From positions 1 to 46,710 of the forward strand of contig JALWJX010000078.1 in NCBI GenBank assembly GCA_026996895.1: 46,710 bases of DNA, given 5' to 3'. Source of the DNA: Candidatus Kapaibacterium sp. Its GTDB lineage: Bacteria > Bacteroidota > Ignavibacteria > Kapaibacteriales > WFXC01. Numbering within the stretch: the first letter of the stretch is position 1; every line of letters begins with the position of its first letter. The position numbers were made by a program, and so were the translations under genes. The notes beneath the pieces were generated by a model, which did no database searches, was not told the origin of the DNA, and saw nothing but the letters and a program-made list of their open reading frames with translations. Below are positions 16,589 to 26,131 of this stretch, piece by piece.

Positions 16589-18421
16589 ATGCCAATTCCA
16601 GAGGATATCATCGAATTGGTTCGTTCCCAGGCGGATATTGTCGAAATCATTGGAGAATTTGTTCCGCTGCGCCGCCGGGGGCGTTCCTATGTTGCTTTGT
16701 GCCCGTTTCACAAGGAGCGAACACCCTCTTTTTCGGTTTCGCCAGAGCGTGGCATTTTTAAATGCTTCGGTTGTGGAAAGGGAGGGAATGTTTTCACGTT
16801 CTTGATGGAATATCACGGGATTTCGTTTACTGAAGCGGTCCGGATGGTTGCACATCGAGTAGGAATCGACATTCCGGAGCAACAGGCACAGGATGCGCCG
16901 ATTCGGAGTGAGAAGGAGCAGTTGTATCGAGTACTGCGGGCAGCGACGGATTTTTTTGTACAGCAACTGCATTCTCCGGCTGGACAGAAGGCGCGGCTAT
17001 ATCTGGAACGCCGCGGGATTCGGAAACAGATCATTGAACAGTTCCAGTTGGGCTATGCACCTGCTGGGTGGGACGCGTTGCAAAACACGCTCCGGCAACA
17101 GGGCTTTTCTCCTGAACTCCTTGTCAAAGCAGGGCTGGTGGTTGAAACGGAAAAATCCGTTTATGATCGCTTCCGCCATCGACTGATCTTCCCTATCTTC
17201 CACTCTTTTGGGCAGGTTGTGGGGTTCGGCGCACGTCGCTTGCGGGAAGAAGACACGCCGAAATATCTCAATTCTCCGCAAACGATGGTGTACGACAAAA
17301 GTCAGGTGCTTTATGGCCTGTATCAGGCACGGGATGCAATTCGCCGGGAACAGAAGGCGATCGTTGTGGAGGGATATATGGATGTGTTAGCGCTGGTGCA
17401 GGCTGGTATTGCCAATGTTGTTGCCACGTGTGGCACGGCGCTCACGGCACAGCATCTGCGTACGCTAAAACGGTATGCGCCAGCCATTGCATTACTCTAC
17501 GATCAGGATGAGGCGGGACAACAGGCGGCTGTTCGAGTGGTCGAACTTGCTTTTGCAACCGGGATCGACGTATTTGTCGTGCAACTGCCTGAAGGAGAAG
17601 ATCCCGATAGCTTTGTTCGCCGCTTCTCCGTCGAAGAATTGCGACGTCGCATTGACGAAGCAGCAGATGGTTTGGCTTTCCTGCTCCATCATTTGCACCG
17701 ACAGGGACGAATGGCAACGCCGGTACAGCAGGCGCAGGCAGTTAAATATCTGATCGAAGTAATTGCGCAGATACCTGAGCCGTTGCAGCAGGATTTTGCG
17801 ATTCGCCAGTTAGCCCAACACCTTCATTTTCCAGAAGCACGGTTGTATCAGACACTTCAGCAGCTTCGACGGAAACGGCGACTGCCGACAGCTTCTGCTG
17901 CTGCCCCGTCATCTACGCAACCAGAACAAACACCATCGGCTGCTGAATCGACCGGTTTGCTGCCCGAAGAGGAAACCATCTTTCGGATTCTTCTTCGGCA
18001 TCCGGAAAGCGTTACTTCTGTCATTGAGCGTCAGATTGTGAAAGAGGAGCTTTTCATCAGTGATGCAGCTCGGACTTTATTCCAGGTGCTGCACCGCCGG
18101 GCACAGCCGGATGGGGAATGGATTCACGGTATTTTGCAAGACGAGGCAATTCCGGAATCAATACGAATGCTGCTGGCAGGACTGCTGGTAGATCCGGAAA
18201 CCCCCAGCGACCGCTGGCGTGCTTATGAAGTGCGGATTGAAGTGGATGAGCGAGCAGCATTTCGGGATAGCATTCGTCGGCTTCAGCTTCGGCAACTCCA
18301 GCAACGGCAGGAACAGCTCAAACAGCAATTAGCAGGAGCGGATGATGCTGAAATGGTGCAGTTGCTACAGCAGCTTCAGCAATTACAGGAGCAAATAGCT
18401 GCTCTCCAGCAGTCGGAGTAA
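16589..18421 (+). CDS. dnaG: DNA primase
   Basis: DnaG makes RNA primers for replication. The N-terminal CHC2 zinc-binding domain has CPFHKERTPSFSVSPERG and FKCFGCGKGGN (Cys-His-Cys-Cys). The primase core contains FPIFHSFGQVVGFGARRL, and the TOPRIM domain has VVEGYMDVLAL and LLYDQDEAG, supplying the catalytic Glu and Asp-x-Asp. The C-terminal ~150 residues are a DnaB-interacting helical region with a Gln-rich coiled end (LQLRQLQQRQEQLKQQL). The track start is a TTG at 16556. The ATG at 16589 (MPIPEDIIELV) is the usual N-terminus; 610 aa. Confidence 0.97.
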   Translation: MPIPEDIIELVRSQADIVEIIGEFVPLRRRGRSYVALCPFHKERTPSFSVSPERGIFKCFGCGKGGNVFTFLMEYHGISFTEAVRMVAHRVGIDIPEQQAQDAPIRSEKEQLYRVLRAATDFFVQQLHSPAGQKARLYLERRGIRKQIIEQFQLGYAPAGWDALQNTLRQQGFSPELLVKAGLVVETEKSVYDRFRHRLIFPIFHSFGQVVGFGARRLREEDTPKYLNSPQTMVYDKSQVLYGLYQARDAIRREQKAIVVEGYMDVLALVQAGIANVVATCGTALTAQHLRTLKRYAPAIALLYDQDEAGQQAAVRVVELAFATGIDVFVVQLPEGEDPDSFVRRFSVEELRRRIDEAADGLAFLLHHLHRQGRMATPVQQAQAVKYLIEVIAQIPEPLQQDFAIRQLAQHLHFPEARLYQTLQQLRRKRRLPTASAAAPSSTQPEQTPSAAESTGLLPEEETIFRILLRHPESVTSVIERQIVKEELFISDAARTLFQVLHRRAQPDGEWIHGILQDEAIPESIRMLLAGLLVDPETPSDRWRAYEVRIEVDERAAFRDSIRRLQLRQLQQRQEQLKQQLAGADDAEMVQLLQQLQQLQEQIAALQQSE

Positions 18422-18507
18422 AAGTAAAGTTCACATAAATTCTGGCGGACTAATGCACCCTTTTGTCCGTCTGAGAGGGTGATTTGTACAAAAACCTGTT
18501 GCACTAT

Positions 18508-20460
18508 ATGGACACGACGGCTGAGAGTCTTCAGTATCGCGTCGCCGATTTTCTTCGACAATATCCACCCTTTTCTGCGCTTGACGAAGAGGACTTGCTC
18601 CAGTTAGCGCTCCATTGTCGCGTTCGTTTTGTTCCTGAAGGAGCTTATGTGTTTCGAGAAGGGGAGCGACCATCAGAAGATTTTTTTGTGGTTCAGAAAG
18701 GGCTCATCGAGCTTTTGAAAATGGTGGGCGATCAGGAACAGTTGATAGAAATTTGTGATGAAGGGGATATATTCGGCGTTACTGCTCTGTTGGCTGGCAC
18801 AGAGTATGGTTTGAGCGCACGGGCTCGGGAAGATACACTGCTGTACGCCATTCCGTGGCATCAGTTTCAGCCATTGATTGAACACTATAACGATGTTGCC
18901 GTGTTTTTTGCCGCTGGTTTTGCCGCCGGAATGCAAATGCTGCGGCGATTGGTCAGAGAACCTGGGGCTGGCGAGACGCTGGAACTGACCCAGAGCGATC
19001 AGCCAGTGTCGCTGTTGCCGATCGAGGGAGTTAAACTGCATCCCCGGCGAGCGCCGGTGACCGTGACGACCGAGACCTCCATTGCTGCCGCCGCCCGCTT
19101 GATGACAGAGCAGGATGTGGGATCGGTGATTATTGCGGATGAGCATCGTCGTCCGCTGGGCATTGTGACCGACACAGACCTGCGGCGGTATGTTGCGACG
19201 GGGGAAGTACCGGTAGAGGCGGTGATTGCCCGTATTATGCATTCTCCTGTTGTGACAGTTCCGCCCGGTATTTCCGCTGCCGATGCTCTGATCCTGATGA
19301 TGCAGCACCGCATCCGCCATCTGTGTGTGACGGCCGATGGGACGGACCGCAGCCCTGCTCTGGGGATGATCTCCGAGCGGGATTTGTTCTTACGAATGGG
19401 CAACAGTCCAGCCGTACTGGTGAAAGAGATGGTGCGGGCTCGGGACATTGACACGCTGGCGGCAACTCGGGATCGTGCCGAAGAGCTCTTGCAGTTCTAC
19501 ATCGAGCACGGCGTTAATATTGCTTTTGTGACGAATGTAATGACCCATATCAATGATGCATTGATCCAGCGGGCGGTGCAGTTGGTGCAACAACAGTTGC
19601 GTTCTGAAGGCCACGAAGCGCCACTCCCCTTTTGCTGGCTTTCGATGGGGAGTGAGGGACGGAAGGAACAAATGCTGCGAACCGACCTGGATAATGCACT
19701 GGTATATGCGGATCCTCAGTCAAAAGAGGAAGAAGGATATGCGAGGGAATATTTTTTGCTCTTTGCAGAGCGGGTCATTGAGATTTTGACGCAGTGTGGG
19801 TTTGCTCTGTGTCCCGGCGGAATGATGGCAAATAACCCGACGTGGTGTCAACCGTTATCGGTATGGAAAAAATATTTCTGGCGATGGATGACTGAGCCAG
19901 ATGAAAAGGCGGTTATGCATACCACAATCTTTTTTGACCTGCGCCCGGTAGCTGGTGACACCCGATTAGCAGAGGCTTTATATGATACCATCCGTACGGG
20001 CAAAGAGGAAGAGCCGGCGTACTTGATTTTCCTGGCAAAAAATGCTTTGCAGAATCCTCCGCCGTTGAGTTTCTTCCGCAACTTTATCCTGGAGCGGAGT
20101 GGGGAGCACAAGGATCGGTTTGATATTAAACTCCGGGCAATGATGCCACTGGCAGATGCCGCTAGGGTATTAACCATTGATGCTGGCACTGTGCATATTA
20201 CCAATACAATGGAGCGATTCCAGGCAGCTGGAGAGCGGGAATCGGCGAATCGCCAATTGTACAACGAAGCGGCAGAAGCATATGGGCTCTATCTTCGACT
20301 GCGGACGCGCACAGGCTTGCGCCATCATAATTCAGGGCGATACATCGATCCCCGGGAACTCTCGAAAATTGAGCGACAGACGTTACGGAATTCTTTCACC
20401 GTTATCGAAGAGGTGCAGAAAATTCTGGAAGTTCGCTACCAGTTAGACTACCTCCGATAA
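18508..20460 (+). CDS. cNMP-binding / CBS / DUF294 nucleotidyltransferase-like protein
   Basis: A 650-aa cytoplasmic multidomain protein. Residues ~10-140 are a cyclic-nucleotide-binding (Crp-like) sensor (FVPEGAYVFREGERPSEDFFVVQKG...EGDIFGVTALLAG). Residues ~170-320 carry two CBS repeats (ADEHRRPLGIVTDTDLRRYV; ALGMISERDLFLRM). The rest is a DUF294 nucleotidyltransferase-like module with the Pol-beta-type motif SMGSEGRKEQMLRTDLDNALVY (GSxxRxE...DxD), then a substrate-binding C-terminal domain. The family is often called a GlnD-like putative signalling protein; its substrate is unknown. I prefer ATG 18508 to the TTG at 18484. It is separated from recO by 5 bases, so they are probably co-transcribed. 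Confidence 0.88.
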   Translation: MDTTAESLQYRVADFLRQYPPFSALDEEDLLQLALHCRVRFVPEGAYVFREGERPSEDFFVVQKGLIELLKMVGDQEQLIEICDEGDIFGVTALLAGTEYGLSARAREDTLLYAIPWHQFQPLIEHYNDVAVFFAAGFAAGMQMLRRLVREPGAGETLELTQSDQPVSLLPIEGVKLHPRRAPVTVTTETSIAAAARLMTEQDVGSVIIADEHRRPLGIVTDTDLRRYVATGEVPVEAVIARIMHSPVVTVPPGISAADALILMMQHRIRHLCVTADGTDRSPALGMISERDLFLRMGNSPAVLVKEMVRARDIDTLAATRDRAEELLQFYIEHGVNIAFVTNVMTHINDALIQRAVQLVQQQLRSEGHEAPLPFCWLSMGSEGRKEQMLRTDLDNALVYADPQSKEEEGYAREYFLLFAERVIEILTQCGFALCPGGMMANNPTWCQPLSVWKKYFWRWMTEPDEKAVMHTTIFFDLRPVAGDTRLAEALYDTIRTGKEEEPAYLIFLAKNALQNPPPLSFFRNFILERSGEHKDRFDIKLRAMMPLADAARVLTIDAGTVHITNTMERFQAAGERESANRQLYNEAAEAYGLYLRLRTRTGLRHHNSGRYIDPRELSKIERQTLRNSFTVIEEVQKILEVRYQLDYLR

Positions 20461-20465
20461 CACCG

Positions 20466-21254
20466 ATGTTGGTGCATACCGAAGCCATTGTGTTAAGTAC
20501 CCGCCGGTATCGAGAAAGTAGCCAGTTGGTGACGTTGTACACAGAAGCGTGTGGAAAGTGCTCAGTGGTTGCGCCGCAGGCGCGACGATCTATAAAACGT
20601 TTTGGCGGTGCACTCCAACCGATGCGGTGTTCGTGGGTTGCTTTGTATAAAAAGCCGAATCGTACGCTGCACACGCTGGCGAAAGCAGAGCCTGTTTTGC
20701 CATTTCGGCAGATTTTAGCCTCCTATGATCGTATGAGCGTCGGTTTTGCGATTGTGGAAGCAGTGTATCGGACCCAGCCGGCAGAAGAGCCCAATCCTTC
20801 ATTGTATCAAACGCTCAAGCAAGGATTGTACTATCTCAACGAAATGTCGCAGAATTTCTTTGCCCTCTACTGCTGGATGATGCTTCAGATAGGCAGGCTC
20901 AGCGGTTTCGCCATCGAATTGTTTACGGATCTTACGGCTGGACAGCCAATAGAAATTCTGGGATCCTCGGTATTGTTTTCCATCGACCGCGGATGTCCGC
21001 TCCGCCCATCCAGCATTCCTACCAGTGTCGTCGTACGGCTGGAGCAGCCAGCACTCTCTTTCCTGCAGCAGGTTGCCCAATTGTCTTGCGAACAGTTGGA
21101 GCGCGTTACACCGCTACAACAGGTAGCATATCGACAGCAGATCCTTCGACTGTTCGATCGGTTTTATCGGTATCACTTTGGAACACCCGTGATTTCTGAT
21201 GTTACCCAGGCGATGCTCAATGGTGGTATGGCAGAATCAGTGAGATGGCAATGA
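20466..21254 (+). CDS. recO: DNA repair protein RecO
   Basis: RecO (262 aa) loads RecA onto SSB-coated ssDNA together with RecR. The N-terminal OB fold shows TEAIVLSTRRYRESSQLVTLYTEACGKCSVVAPQARRSIKRFGGALQP, matching the family. The helical C-terminal domain follows (FFALYCWMMLQIGRLSG...LSFLQQVAQLSCEQLERV...LFDRFYRYHFG). Its zinc-finger cysteines are largely missing, as in many RecO proteins. The TGA overlaps the ATG of the next gene. Confidence 0.9.
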   Translation: MLVHTEAIVLSTRRYRESSQLVTLYTEACGKCSVVAPQARRSIKRFGGALQPMRCSWVALYKKPNRTLHTLAKAEPVLPFRQILASYDRMSVGFAIVEAVYRTQPAEEPNPSLYQTLKQGLYYLNEMSQNFFALYCWMMLQIGRLSGFAIELFTDLTAGQPIEILGSSVLFSIDRGCPLRPSSIPTSVVVRLEQPALSFLQQVAQLSCEQLERVTPLQQVAYRQQILRLFDRFYRYHFGTPVISDVTQAMLNGGMAESVRWQ

Positions 21255-22573
21255 TCGCAGATCTCTTGCTCACATTCTTTCTGGTCTTTTTGAATGGCTT
21301 CTTTGTTGCTGCTGAATTTGCCCTGGTGAAAGTCCGGCACTCGCAGTTGCAGGTTCGTACACAGCAAGGGCAAAAAGTTGCACGGCTGGCACTCCATCTG
21401 GTAGATCATCTGGATGCATATTTATCGGCAACACAATTGGGGATCACGATCGCCAGTATCGGTCTTGGATGGATTGGTGAAAGCGTTGTTGCGGATATGA
21501 TCGCTACAGTGTTAGAAGCGCTTGGTATTGGAGTTGATCCGCAACTGGTTCATCAGATTTCTTTGCCGCTGGCATTTGGCGTTATCACTTTTCTGCACAT
21601 TACCTTAGGAGAACTGTTCCCAAAGTCTCTGGCGATTCGGTTCCCAGAATCGGTCACGCTGGGGGTTGCCTATCCGATGCGATTTTTCTATATCGTGTTG
21701 TATCCCTTTATTGTGGTCCTCAATGGTTTTGCGAACTGGATACTCCGGGTGGTCGGATTGGAAGCCAGTGTGGAGCACGGCGTTCATAGTCCGGAAGAGT
21801 TGCAGTATGTGCTGGAACAGTCAGTTGAAAAGACAGCGACTGATCCCATAGTCCCTCAGTTGGTACGGAATGTGTTCCGCTTTGCCCGTTTAAGGGCGCA
21901 TCACATTATGGTGCCGCGAACGGAAATAGTTGCAGTGGATATTACAATGTCGCTGGATGCCATTCTGGAGTTGGTCGTGGAGGAAGGATATTCTCGATTG
22001 CCTGTTTATCGTGACACGCTGGATAACATCGTTGGTATCCTGTACGTTAAAGACCTGCTGACGTTGCTGCGCCATCCTCAGTTGATTGTACTGGAAGACG
22101 TTTTGCGATCGCCATTTTTTGTTCCTGAAACAATGGCGGTTTCTACGCTATTACAAACCCTGCAGCAACACCAGGTGCATCTGGCTATTGTTCAGGATGA
22201 ATTTGGAGGAACGGCAGGACTGGTCACTATGGAAGATGTGCTGGAGGCATTGGTTGGCGAAATTCGTGACGAGTATGATGAGGAAGAACCGGAAGTCGTT
22301 TCTCAGCCGGATGGCAGTTTTGTGGCGTGGGCAACAACTCCTATCCACGAACTGAACGCCATCCTTCCTCATCCCCTACCAGAAAGTGAGCGGTACGATA
22401 CACTGGGCGGCTTGTTGATTTATCACTGTGAGCGACTACCGGAGGAAAACGAGAAAATTCAAATTGATGGATATGAGTTCACGGTGCTGGAGCGTTCAGA
22501 TCGACGGCTGGAGAAAATCCGAATTCAACCATTATCCTCAACCGATCTTTCGTCTAAATTAGAGAATTCGTGA
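21245..22573 (+). CDS. CNNM/CorC-HlyC family membrane protein
   Basis: A 442-aa membrane protein. The N-terminal DUF21/CNNM transmembrane domain has about four hydrophobic segments (LLLTFFLVFLNGFFVAAEFALVKV; LGITIASIGLGWIGESVVADMI). A CBS pair follows (IMVPRTEIVAVDITMSLDAILELVVEEGYSRLPVYRDTLDNIVGILYVKDLL; LAIVQDEFGGTAGLVTMEDVLEALVGEIRDEYDEE). The C-terminal CorC_HlyC domain is PHPLPESERYDTLGGLLIYHCERLPEENEKI. The family is linked to Mg/Co homeostasis; the old name hemolysin is probably misleading. Translation may begin at M1 (21245) or at M3 (21251), which forms an ATGA overlap with recO. Confidence 0.9.
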   Translation: MAMIADLLLTFFLVFLNGFFVAAEFALVKVRHSQLQVRTQQGQKVARLALHLVDHLDAYLSATQLGITIASIGLGWIGESVVADMIATVLEALGIGVDPQLVHQISLPLAFGVITFLHITLGELFPKSLAIRFPESVTLGVAYPMRFFYIVLYPFIVVLNGFANWILRVVGLEASVEHGVHSPEELQYVLEQSVEKTATDPIVPQLVRNVFRFARLRAHHIMVPRTEIVAVDITMSLDAILELVVEEGYSRLPVYRDTLDNIVGILYVKDLLTLLRHPQLIVLEDVLRSPFFVPETMAVSTLLQTLQQHQVHLAIVQDEFGGTAGLVTMEDVLEALVGEIRDEYDEEEPEVVSQPDGSFVAWATTPIHELNAILPHPLPESERYDTLGGLLIYHCERLPEENEKIQIDGYEFTVLERSDRRLEKIRIQPLSSTDLSSKLENS

Positions 22574-22605
22574 AGATTGTGGAATAAAAAACGAGGCAAA
22601 ACACA

Positions 22606-23310
22606 ATGAGACAGGCAACGTTGTCTATACCCCAGCAGGCGCTGCAACAAGCAGTGCGAGAATATATCCTCGGGATTTATCAATGGATGGTCGGAGGATT
22701 GTTGCTCACCGGCACTATTGCTGCTGTTGTGAGTAGCTCGCCTGCCCTGCTTTCCATTGTCCTGGGAAGTCCCATTATCTTCTTTGGTTTGATCATCGGT
22801 GAGTTGGGTTTAGTTGTGTGGCTCTCTGCCCGAATTGACAAAATGTCCGTATCGGCAGCCAGAGCGGCTTTTCTGGGATATGCAGCGCTCAATGGACTCA
22901 CACTTTCGGCAGTCTTTGTGGCGTTTACTGAAGAAAGCATAGCGGTTGCTTTCTTCTCCGCTGCGGGGATGTATGCTGTGATGGCAGTGTATGGGTATCT
23001 GACGAAGCGGGATCTGAGCAGTCTTGGCAGTTTTGCCCTGATGGGTGTGTTTGGAATTTTAATCGCTTTGCTGGTTAATCTCTTTCTGCAGAGTGATGCG
23101 CTGGACTTCGCCATTTCTTTGATTGGCGTTGGTGTGTTTGCCGTCCTTACAGCTTATGATATGCAGCGGTTGAAGGCGCAGTATGTAGTAGGAGAAGAAG
23201 CAACTGCTGTAGGAAAGAAAAAAGCGATTCTGGGGGCACTGGCATTGTATCTGGATTTTATCAACCTCTTTTTGTTCCTGCTGCGGCTGCTTGGTGGAAA
23301 TCGGGATTAA
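22606..23310 (+). CDS. Bax inhibitor-1/YccA family membrane protein
   Basis: A 234-aa integral membrane protein with seven hydrophobic segments (from MVGGLLLTGTIAAVVSS to FINLFLFLLRLLGG). The family motif appears as IGVGVFAVLTAYDMQRLK, and the end ALALYLDFINLFLFLLRLLG is characteristic of BI-1/YccA. Bacterial relatives such as YccA and YetJ modulate FtsH or conduct calcium; the role here is not determined. It follows the CNNM gene by 32 bases in the dnaG-side cluster. Confidence 0.9.
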   Translation: MRQATLSIPQQALQQAVREYILGIYQWMVGGLLLTGTIAAVVSSSPALLSIVLGSPIIFFGLIIGELGLVVWLSARIDKMSVSAARAAFLGYAALNGLTLSAVFVAFTEESIAVAFFSAAGMYAVMAVYGYLTKRDLSSLGSFALMGVFGILIALLVNLFLQSDALDFAISLIGVGVFAVLTAYDMQRLKAQYVVGEEATAVGKKKAILGALALYLDFINLFLFLLRLLGGNRD

Positions 23311-23335
23311 TCCAATTCCTGAAGTGTGTTGATGC

Positions 23336-23995
23336 ATGGGCAATTTCGTCCATCATTTGACCGGTGGTGTTGTTGCAGGTGCTGCTGTTGGATATGCAGC
23401 GAGTGTTTATGCGAATTTACCAGTCGCCGATTCGGCAGCGATTGGACTGGTTTGTACGGTTGGCAGCTTACTGCCGGACATTGATTCGCAGGAAAGCCGT
23501 CCAAATCAATTGCTTTTCCAGACGCTCAGTGCCGTGGCACCGGTTGTTGTAGTCCAACGGTTTTCAGCTCAGTTCCGATGGTCAACGCTTCTGCTTCTGG
23601 GTGCTGCGGCTTACGTGATTGTTGGATGGGGACTGAGGGTCGTGTTTGCAAAGCTAACCGCCCACCGCGGGATCTTCCATAGCATTCCTATGGCAATTGT
23701 TGCCGGTGCAGTAACCTTTCTGTTAGCACCACCGCTGCTACCGCTGGAACGCCACTGGCTTGCTGCTGCTATGACCCTTGGCTACGCAGTGCATCTGGTT
23801 ATCGATGAGCTCTTTGCCTTCGTCAATTTTGAAGGCGTGCGGCTTTCACCGAAGGAATCGTTCGGCACAGCGCTCAAATTTGGAGCACCATCGATGATGG
23901 CAACGATTGCTACTTATCTTGTGATGGGAATGTTGCTCTATGAATGCTGGCAGATCGATCCGTTCGCTTCCCGGCTCCTTTCGCTATTGCCATAG
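23336..23995 (+). CDS. YdjM/DUF457 family membrane-bound metal-dependent hydrolase-like protein
   Basis: A 219-aa inner-membrane protein. The N-terminus MGNFVHHLTGGVVAGAAVGY, the GSLLPDIDSQESRPNQ motif (aspartates) and TAHRGIFHSIPMA (histidines) are the conserved metal-ligand motifs of the YdjM/DUF457 family. Near the C-terminus lies GYAVHLVIDELF. Several transmembrane helices separate them. YdjM is LexA-regulated in E. coli, but no operator is evident here. The 3' end is convergent with the FN3 gene; the two stops are 38 bases apart around a TGCCATA/TATGGCA hairpin. Confidence 0.85.
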   Translation: MGNFVHHLTGGVVAGAAVGYAASVYANLPVADSAAIGLVCTVGSLLPDIDSQESRPNQLLFQTLSAVAPVVVVQRFSAQFRWSTLLLLGAAAYVIVGWGLRVVFAKLTAHRGIFHSIPMAIVAGAVTFLLAPPLLPLERHWLAAAMTLGYAVHLVIDELFAFVNFEGVRLSPKESFGTALKFGAPSMMATIATYLVMGMLLYECWQIDPFASRLLSLLP

Positions 23996-24033
23996 TATCT
24001 GTTGATTTACTCTGTCCACCTTGCCATAGCCTG

Positions 24034-26085
24034 TTATGGCAGCACAACTTTCCGGACCTTTGAGGGCAGACTATATGCTCCGGAAAGAGAGCGTGCTCGA
24101 ACGCGGTAATAACACACAGGCTGGCAAAGAATCGCCCGATCTACAAAGTGGCGAGTCTGGGGGGATAAAAGAGGGCTGATGGGTACGAAGCGGCGACCAT
24201 CAACGCTCCGTTCCACCAGAAAACTATGAATTGGAGGTGATTTGTATGGATAGGAGAAAAACAGGGTGACAGCATTGGGTTCAACAGCTACTGAATCGAT
24301 CACAGGGGGTGGCGGTGGGGTATGCAAATACGTGTGTCCCTGGACACGAGGTGCGAAGGCGGAAAGGTTCCCGGCGCTGTCCAGCGCAGCCAGCGTATAC
24401 CAGTACGTTTGTCCCGGCAGAACGGTAGAGTCAATGTATACGGTTGTGTTTTTGGGTAACGGCTGCTGCGTCAGCCGCAGCGGTGGCAGTGTGGTGTCCT
24501 GGTAACGGAAGAGAAGGTATCCGTAGAGATCAGGGTCGTACGGTGGTTGCCACCGGATGATCAGCGCGTTCGGTCGTGCCTGGACACCAATGATCCACGG
24601 AGGATGAGGCGGTACAACGTCCGGAAGCCGAACAGCAATGGGAACACTCCAGCGACTCCGATTTCCAGCCCGGTCAACAGTTCGGACTCGATACCAGAAG
24701 GTGGTACGCCCTGCTTCGACTGGCAATCTATCGACAAAGGTGGTGTCCGTTAGCAGGGAATCAGAAACGAGAGTAAATTCCCCGCGCTGGGGATCGATGC
24801 TCCGCACCACTTCATAAGCGTAGGCATCTTGCGACTTGCTGGATTGCCATCGCAACGTGATGGTACCCACGGCTGGTGTTGCCTCAATGTTTGTCGGCGG
24901 TGCTGGCGGAATGGTGTCGGGTTGCGGAACGGCGTGTGGAAGGGAGAAATTGCTTTCGCGACCGTATTGGTCGACGGCGGTTACGGCGTAGACAATGTAT
25001 TCAGCACTGGTTTGAGGCTGATCCACGAAGAAAGTATCCCGAATCGGCTGTGCGTTCATACGCTGCTTTTGATCCTCCTTTGCCCATTCCCATCGGTATA
25101 GGTTGTAGCCAACGACTCGAGTATCGGGGGACGGGTGCCACCGAACAAAGACTCGCCCTCCAATGGTTGTGGCAATGACCGCAAAAGGAGGAATAAGTGG
25201 ACGGGCATCCATTGCTGCAACGATCACTGAATCGGAGGGAGGGCTGGTTCGGAACAGCAAGTCCACCGAGCGGATGCGGTACCAGTATTGAGTGCCCAGG
25301 GTGAGACCCGTGTCCAGATACAGGTATTGAGTGGGCAGGTCGGGATTGAGCAGTAGGGCTCGCACCGGTTCCTGTGTCAGTTGCTCCCAGGTCTTTTGAT
25401 TCTCTTGCCGGCGTTCGACGATGTATCCCCAGATACCATTGGCACGGGCAGAGCGAATGTCCCACCGTAACTGGATGTGGTTACTATCCGCTGGCTCCGC
25501 TTCCAGTCCAGACGGCGGCAGTGGCAATCGTTCCCCATTCCAGCGGACGGACCGCACTTCGCCAATGATGTTTCCTGCAACTTCAATCGCATAGTCGTAC
25601 GCAACGCCACGCTGCACCGTGGAATCTATCCATACAGTACCAAAAACTCGATGGAGCAGAGGAAAATCGATCAACAGCGTGGTGTTCAGGAGGTCGATGA
25701 TGAGATAGCGAACGCTATCTGGTAGATCCTGACGTTGCGCTTCCGCAATAAGCTGCCGCAGGGTGTCGGCGCCGGGATGACGGCGAATTTGAGTATCCCA
25801 CTGGTCGAAAGGAAGGAGTCTCTGGACGCCGATGGGCTGGTAAACTGTTTCACCAGCAATACGCCGCATAATCCGCCATGCCGACGGCAGCGGATGATCA
25901 TGAGGAAGCGACCATCCTAAGGCAATACCCTGCGGCGTGGAAAAGGTCCATAGCAAAAACGAACTCTTCTGTGACTGCGCTTCCGTACGGCTCACCAGGA
26001 GCAGCGCAAGCAGACAGATCCACAGAGCATTGAAGGTCCAAACAGCACCCCTTTTCTTTGTCACACGCATCCAGCACTTCCTCAT
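24034..26085 (-). CDS. Secreted multi-fibronectin type III protein
   Basis: A ~683-aa exported protein. The signal peptide WTFNALWICLLALLLVSRTEAQSQ predicts cleavage near EAQ. The remainder holds about five fibronectin type III-like repeats, each with a Pro-rich linker, LRW or VRW strand and YWYRIRSVD/FWYRVRTVDRAGN motif. A non-FN3 N-terminal domain precedes them (WTFSTPQGIALGWSLPHDHPLPSAWRIMRR). No T9SS sorting domain or sortase signal is visible. The track start is a GTG at 26154 that overlaps the upstream giant gene by 23 bases. ATG 26085, or ATG 26070 with GAGGAAG upstream, fits the signal peptide better. It is probably co-transcribed with and functionally tied to the giant protein; ligand unknown. 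Confidence 0.75.
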   Translation of the reverse strand: MRKCWMRVTKKRGAVWTFNALWICLLALLLVSRTEAQSQKSSFLLWTFSTPQGIALGWSLPHDHPLPSAWRIMRRIAGETVYQPIGVQRLLPFDQWDTQIRRHPGADTLRQLIAEAQRQDLPDSVRYLIIDLLNTTLLIDFPLLHRVFGTVWIDSTVQRGVAYDYAIEVAGNIIGEVRSVRWNGERLPLPPSGLEAEPADSNHIQLRWDIRSARANGIWGYIVERRQENQKTWEQLTQEPVRALLLNPDLPTQYLYLDTGLTLGTQYWYRIRSVDLLFRTSPPSDSVIVAAMDARPLIPPFAVIATTIGGRVFVRWHPSPDTRVVGYNLYRWEWAKEDQKQRMNAQPIRDTFFVDQPQTSAEYIVYAVTAVDQYGRESNFSLPHAVPQPDTIPPAPPTNIEATPAVGTITLRWQSSKSQDAYAYEVVRSIDPQRGEFTLVSDSLLTDTTFVDRLPVEAGRTTFWYRVRTVDRAGNRSRWSVPIAVRLPDVVPPHPPWIIGVQARPNALIIRWQPPYDPDLYGYLLFRYQDTTLPPLRLTQQPLPKNTTVYIDSTVLPGQTYWYTLAALDSAGNLSAFAPRVQGHTYLHTPPPPPVIDSVAVEPNAVTLFFSYPYKSPPIHSFLVERSVDGRRFVPISPLLSPQTRHFVDRAILCQPVCYYRVRARSLSGAYSLPSKVRKVVLP

Positions 26086-26131
26086 TAGCAGCCGTCCCTT
26101 TGTTGCTTCAGCCAGTGCTTGAGCAATCTTT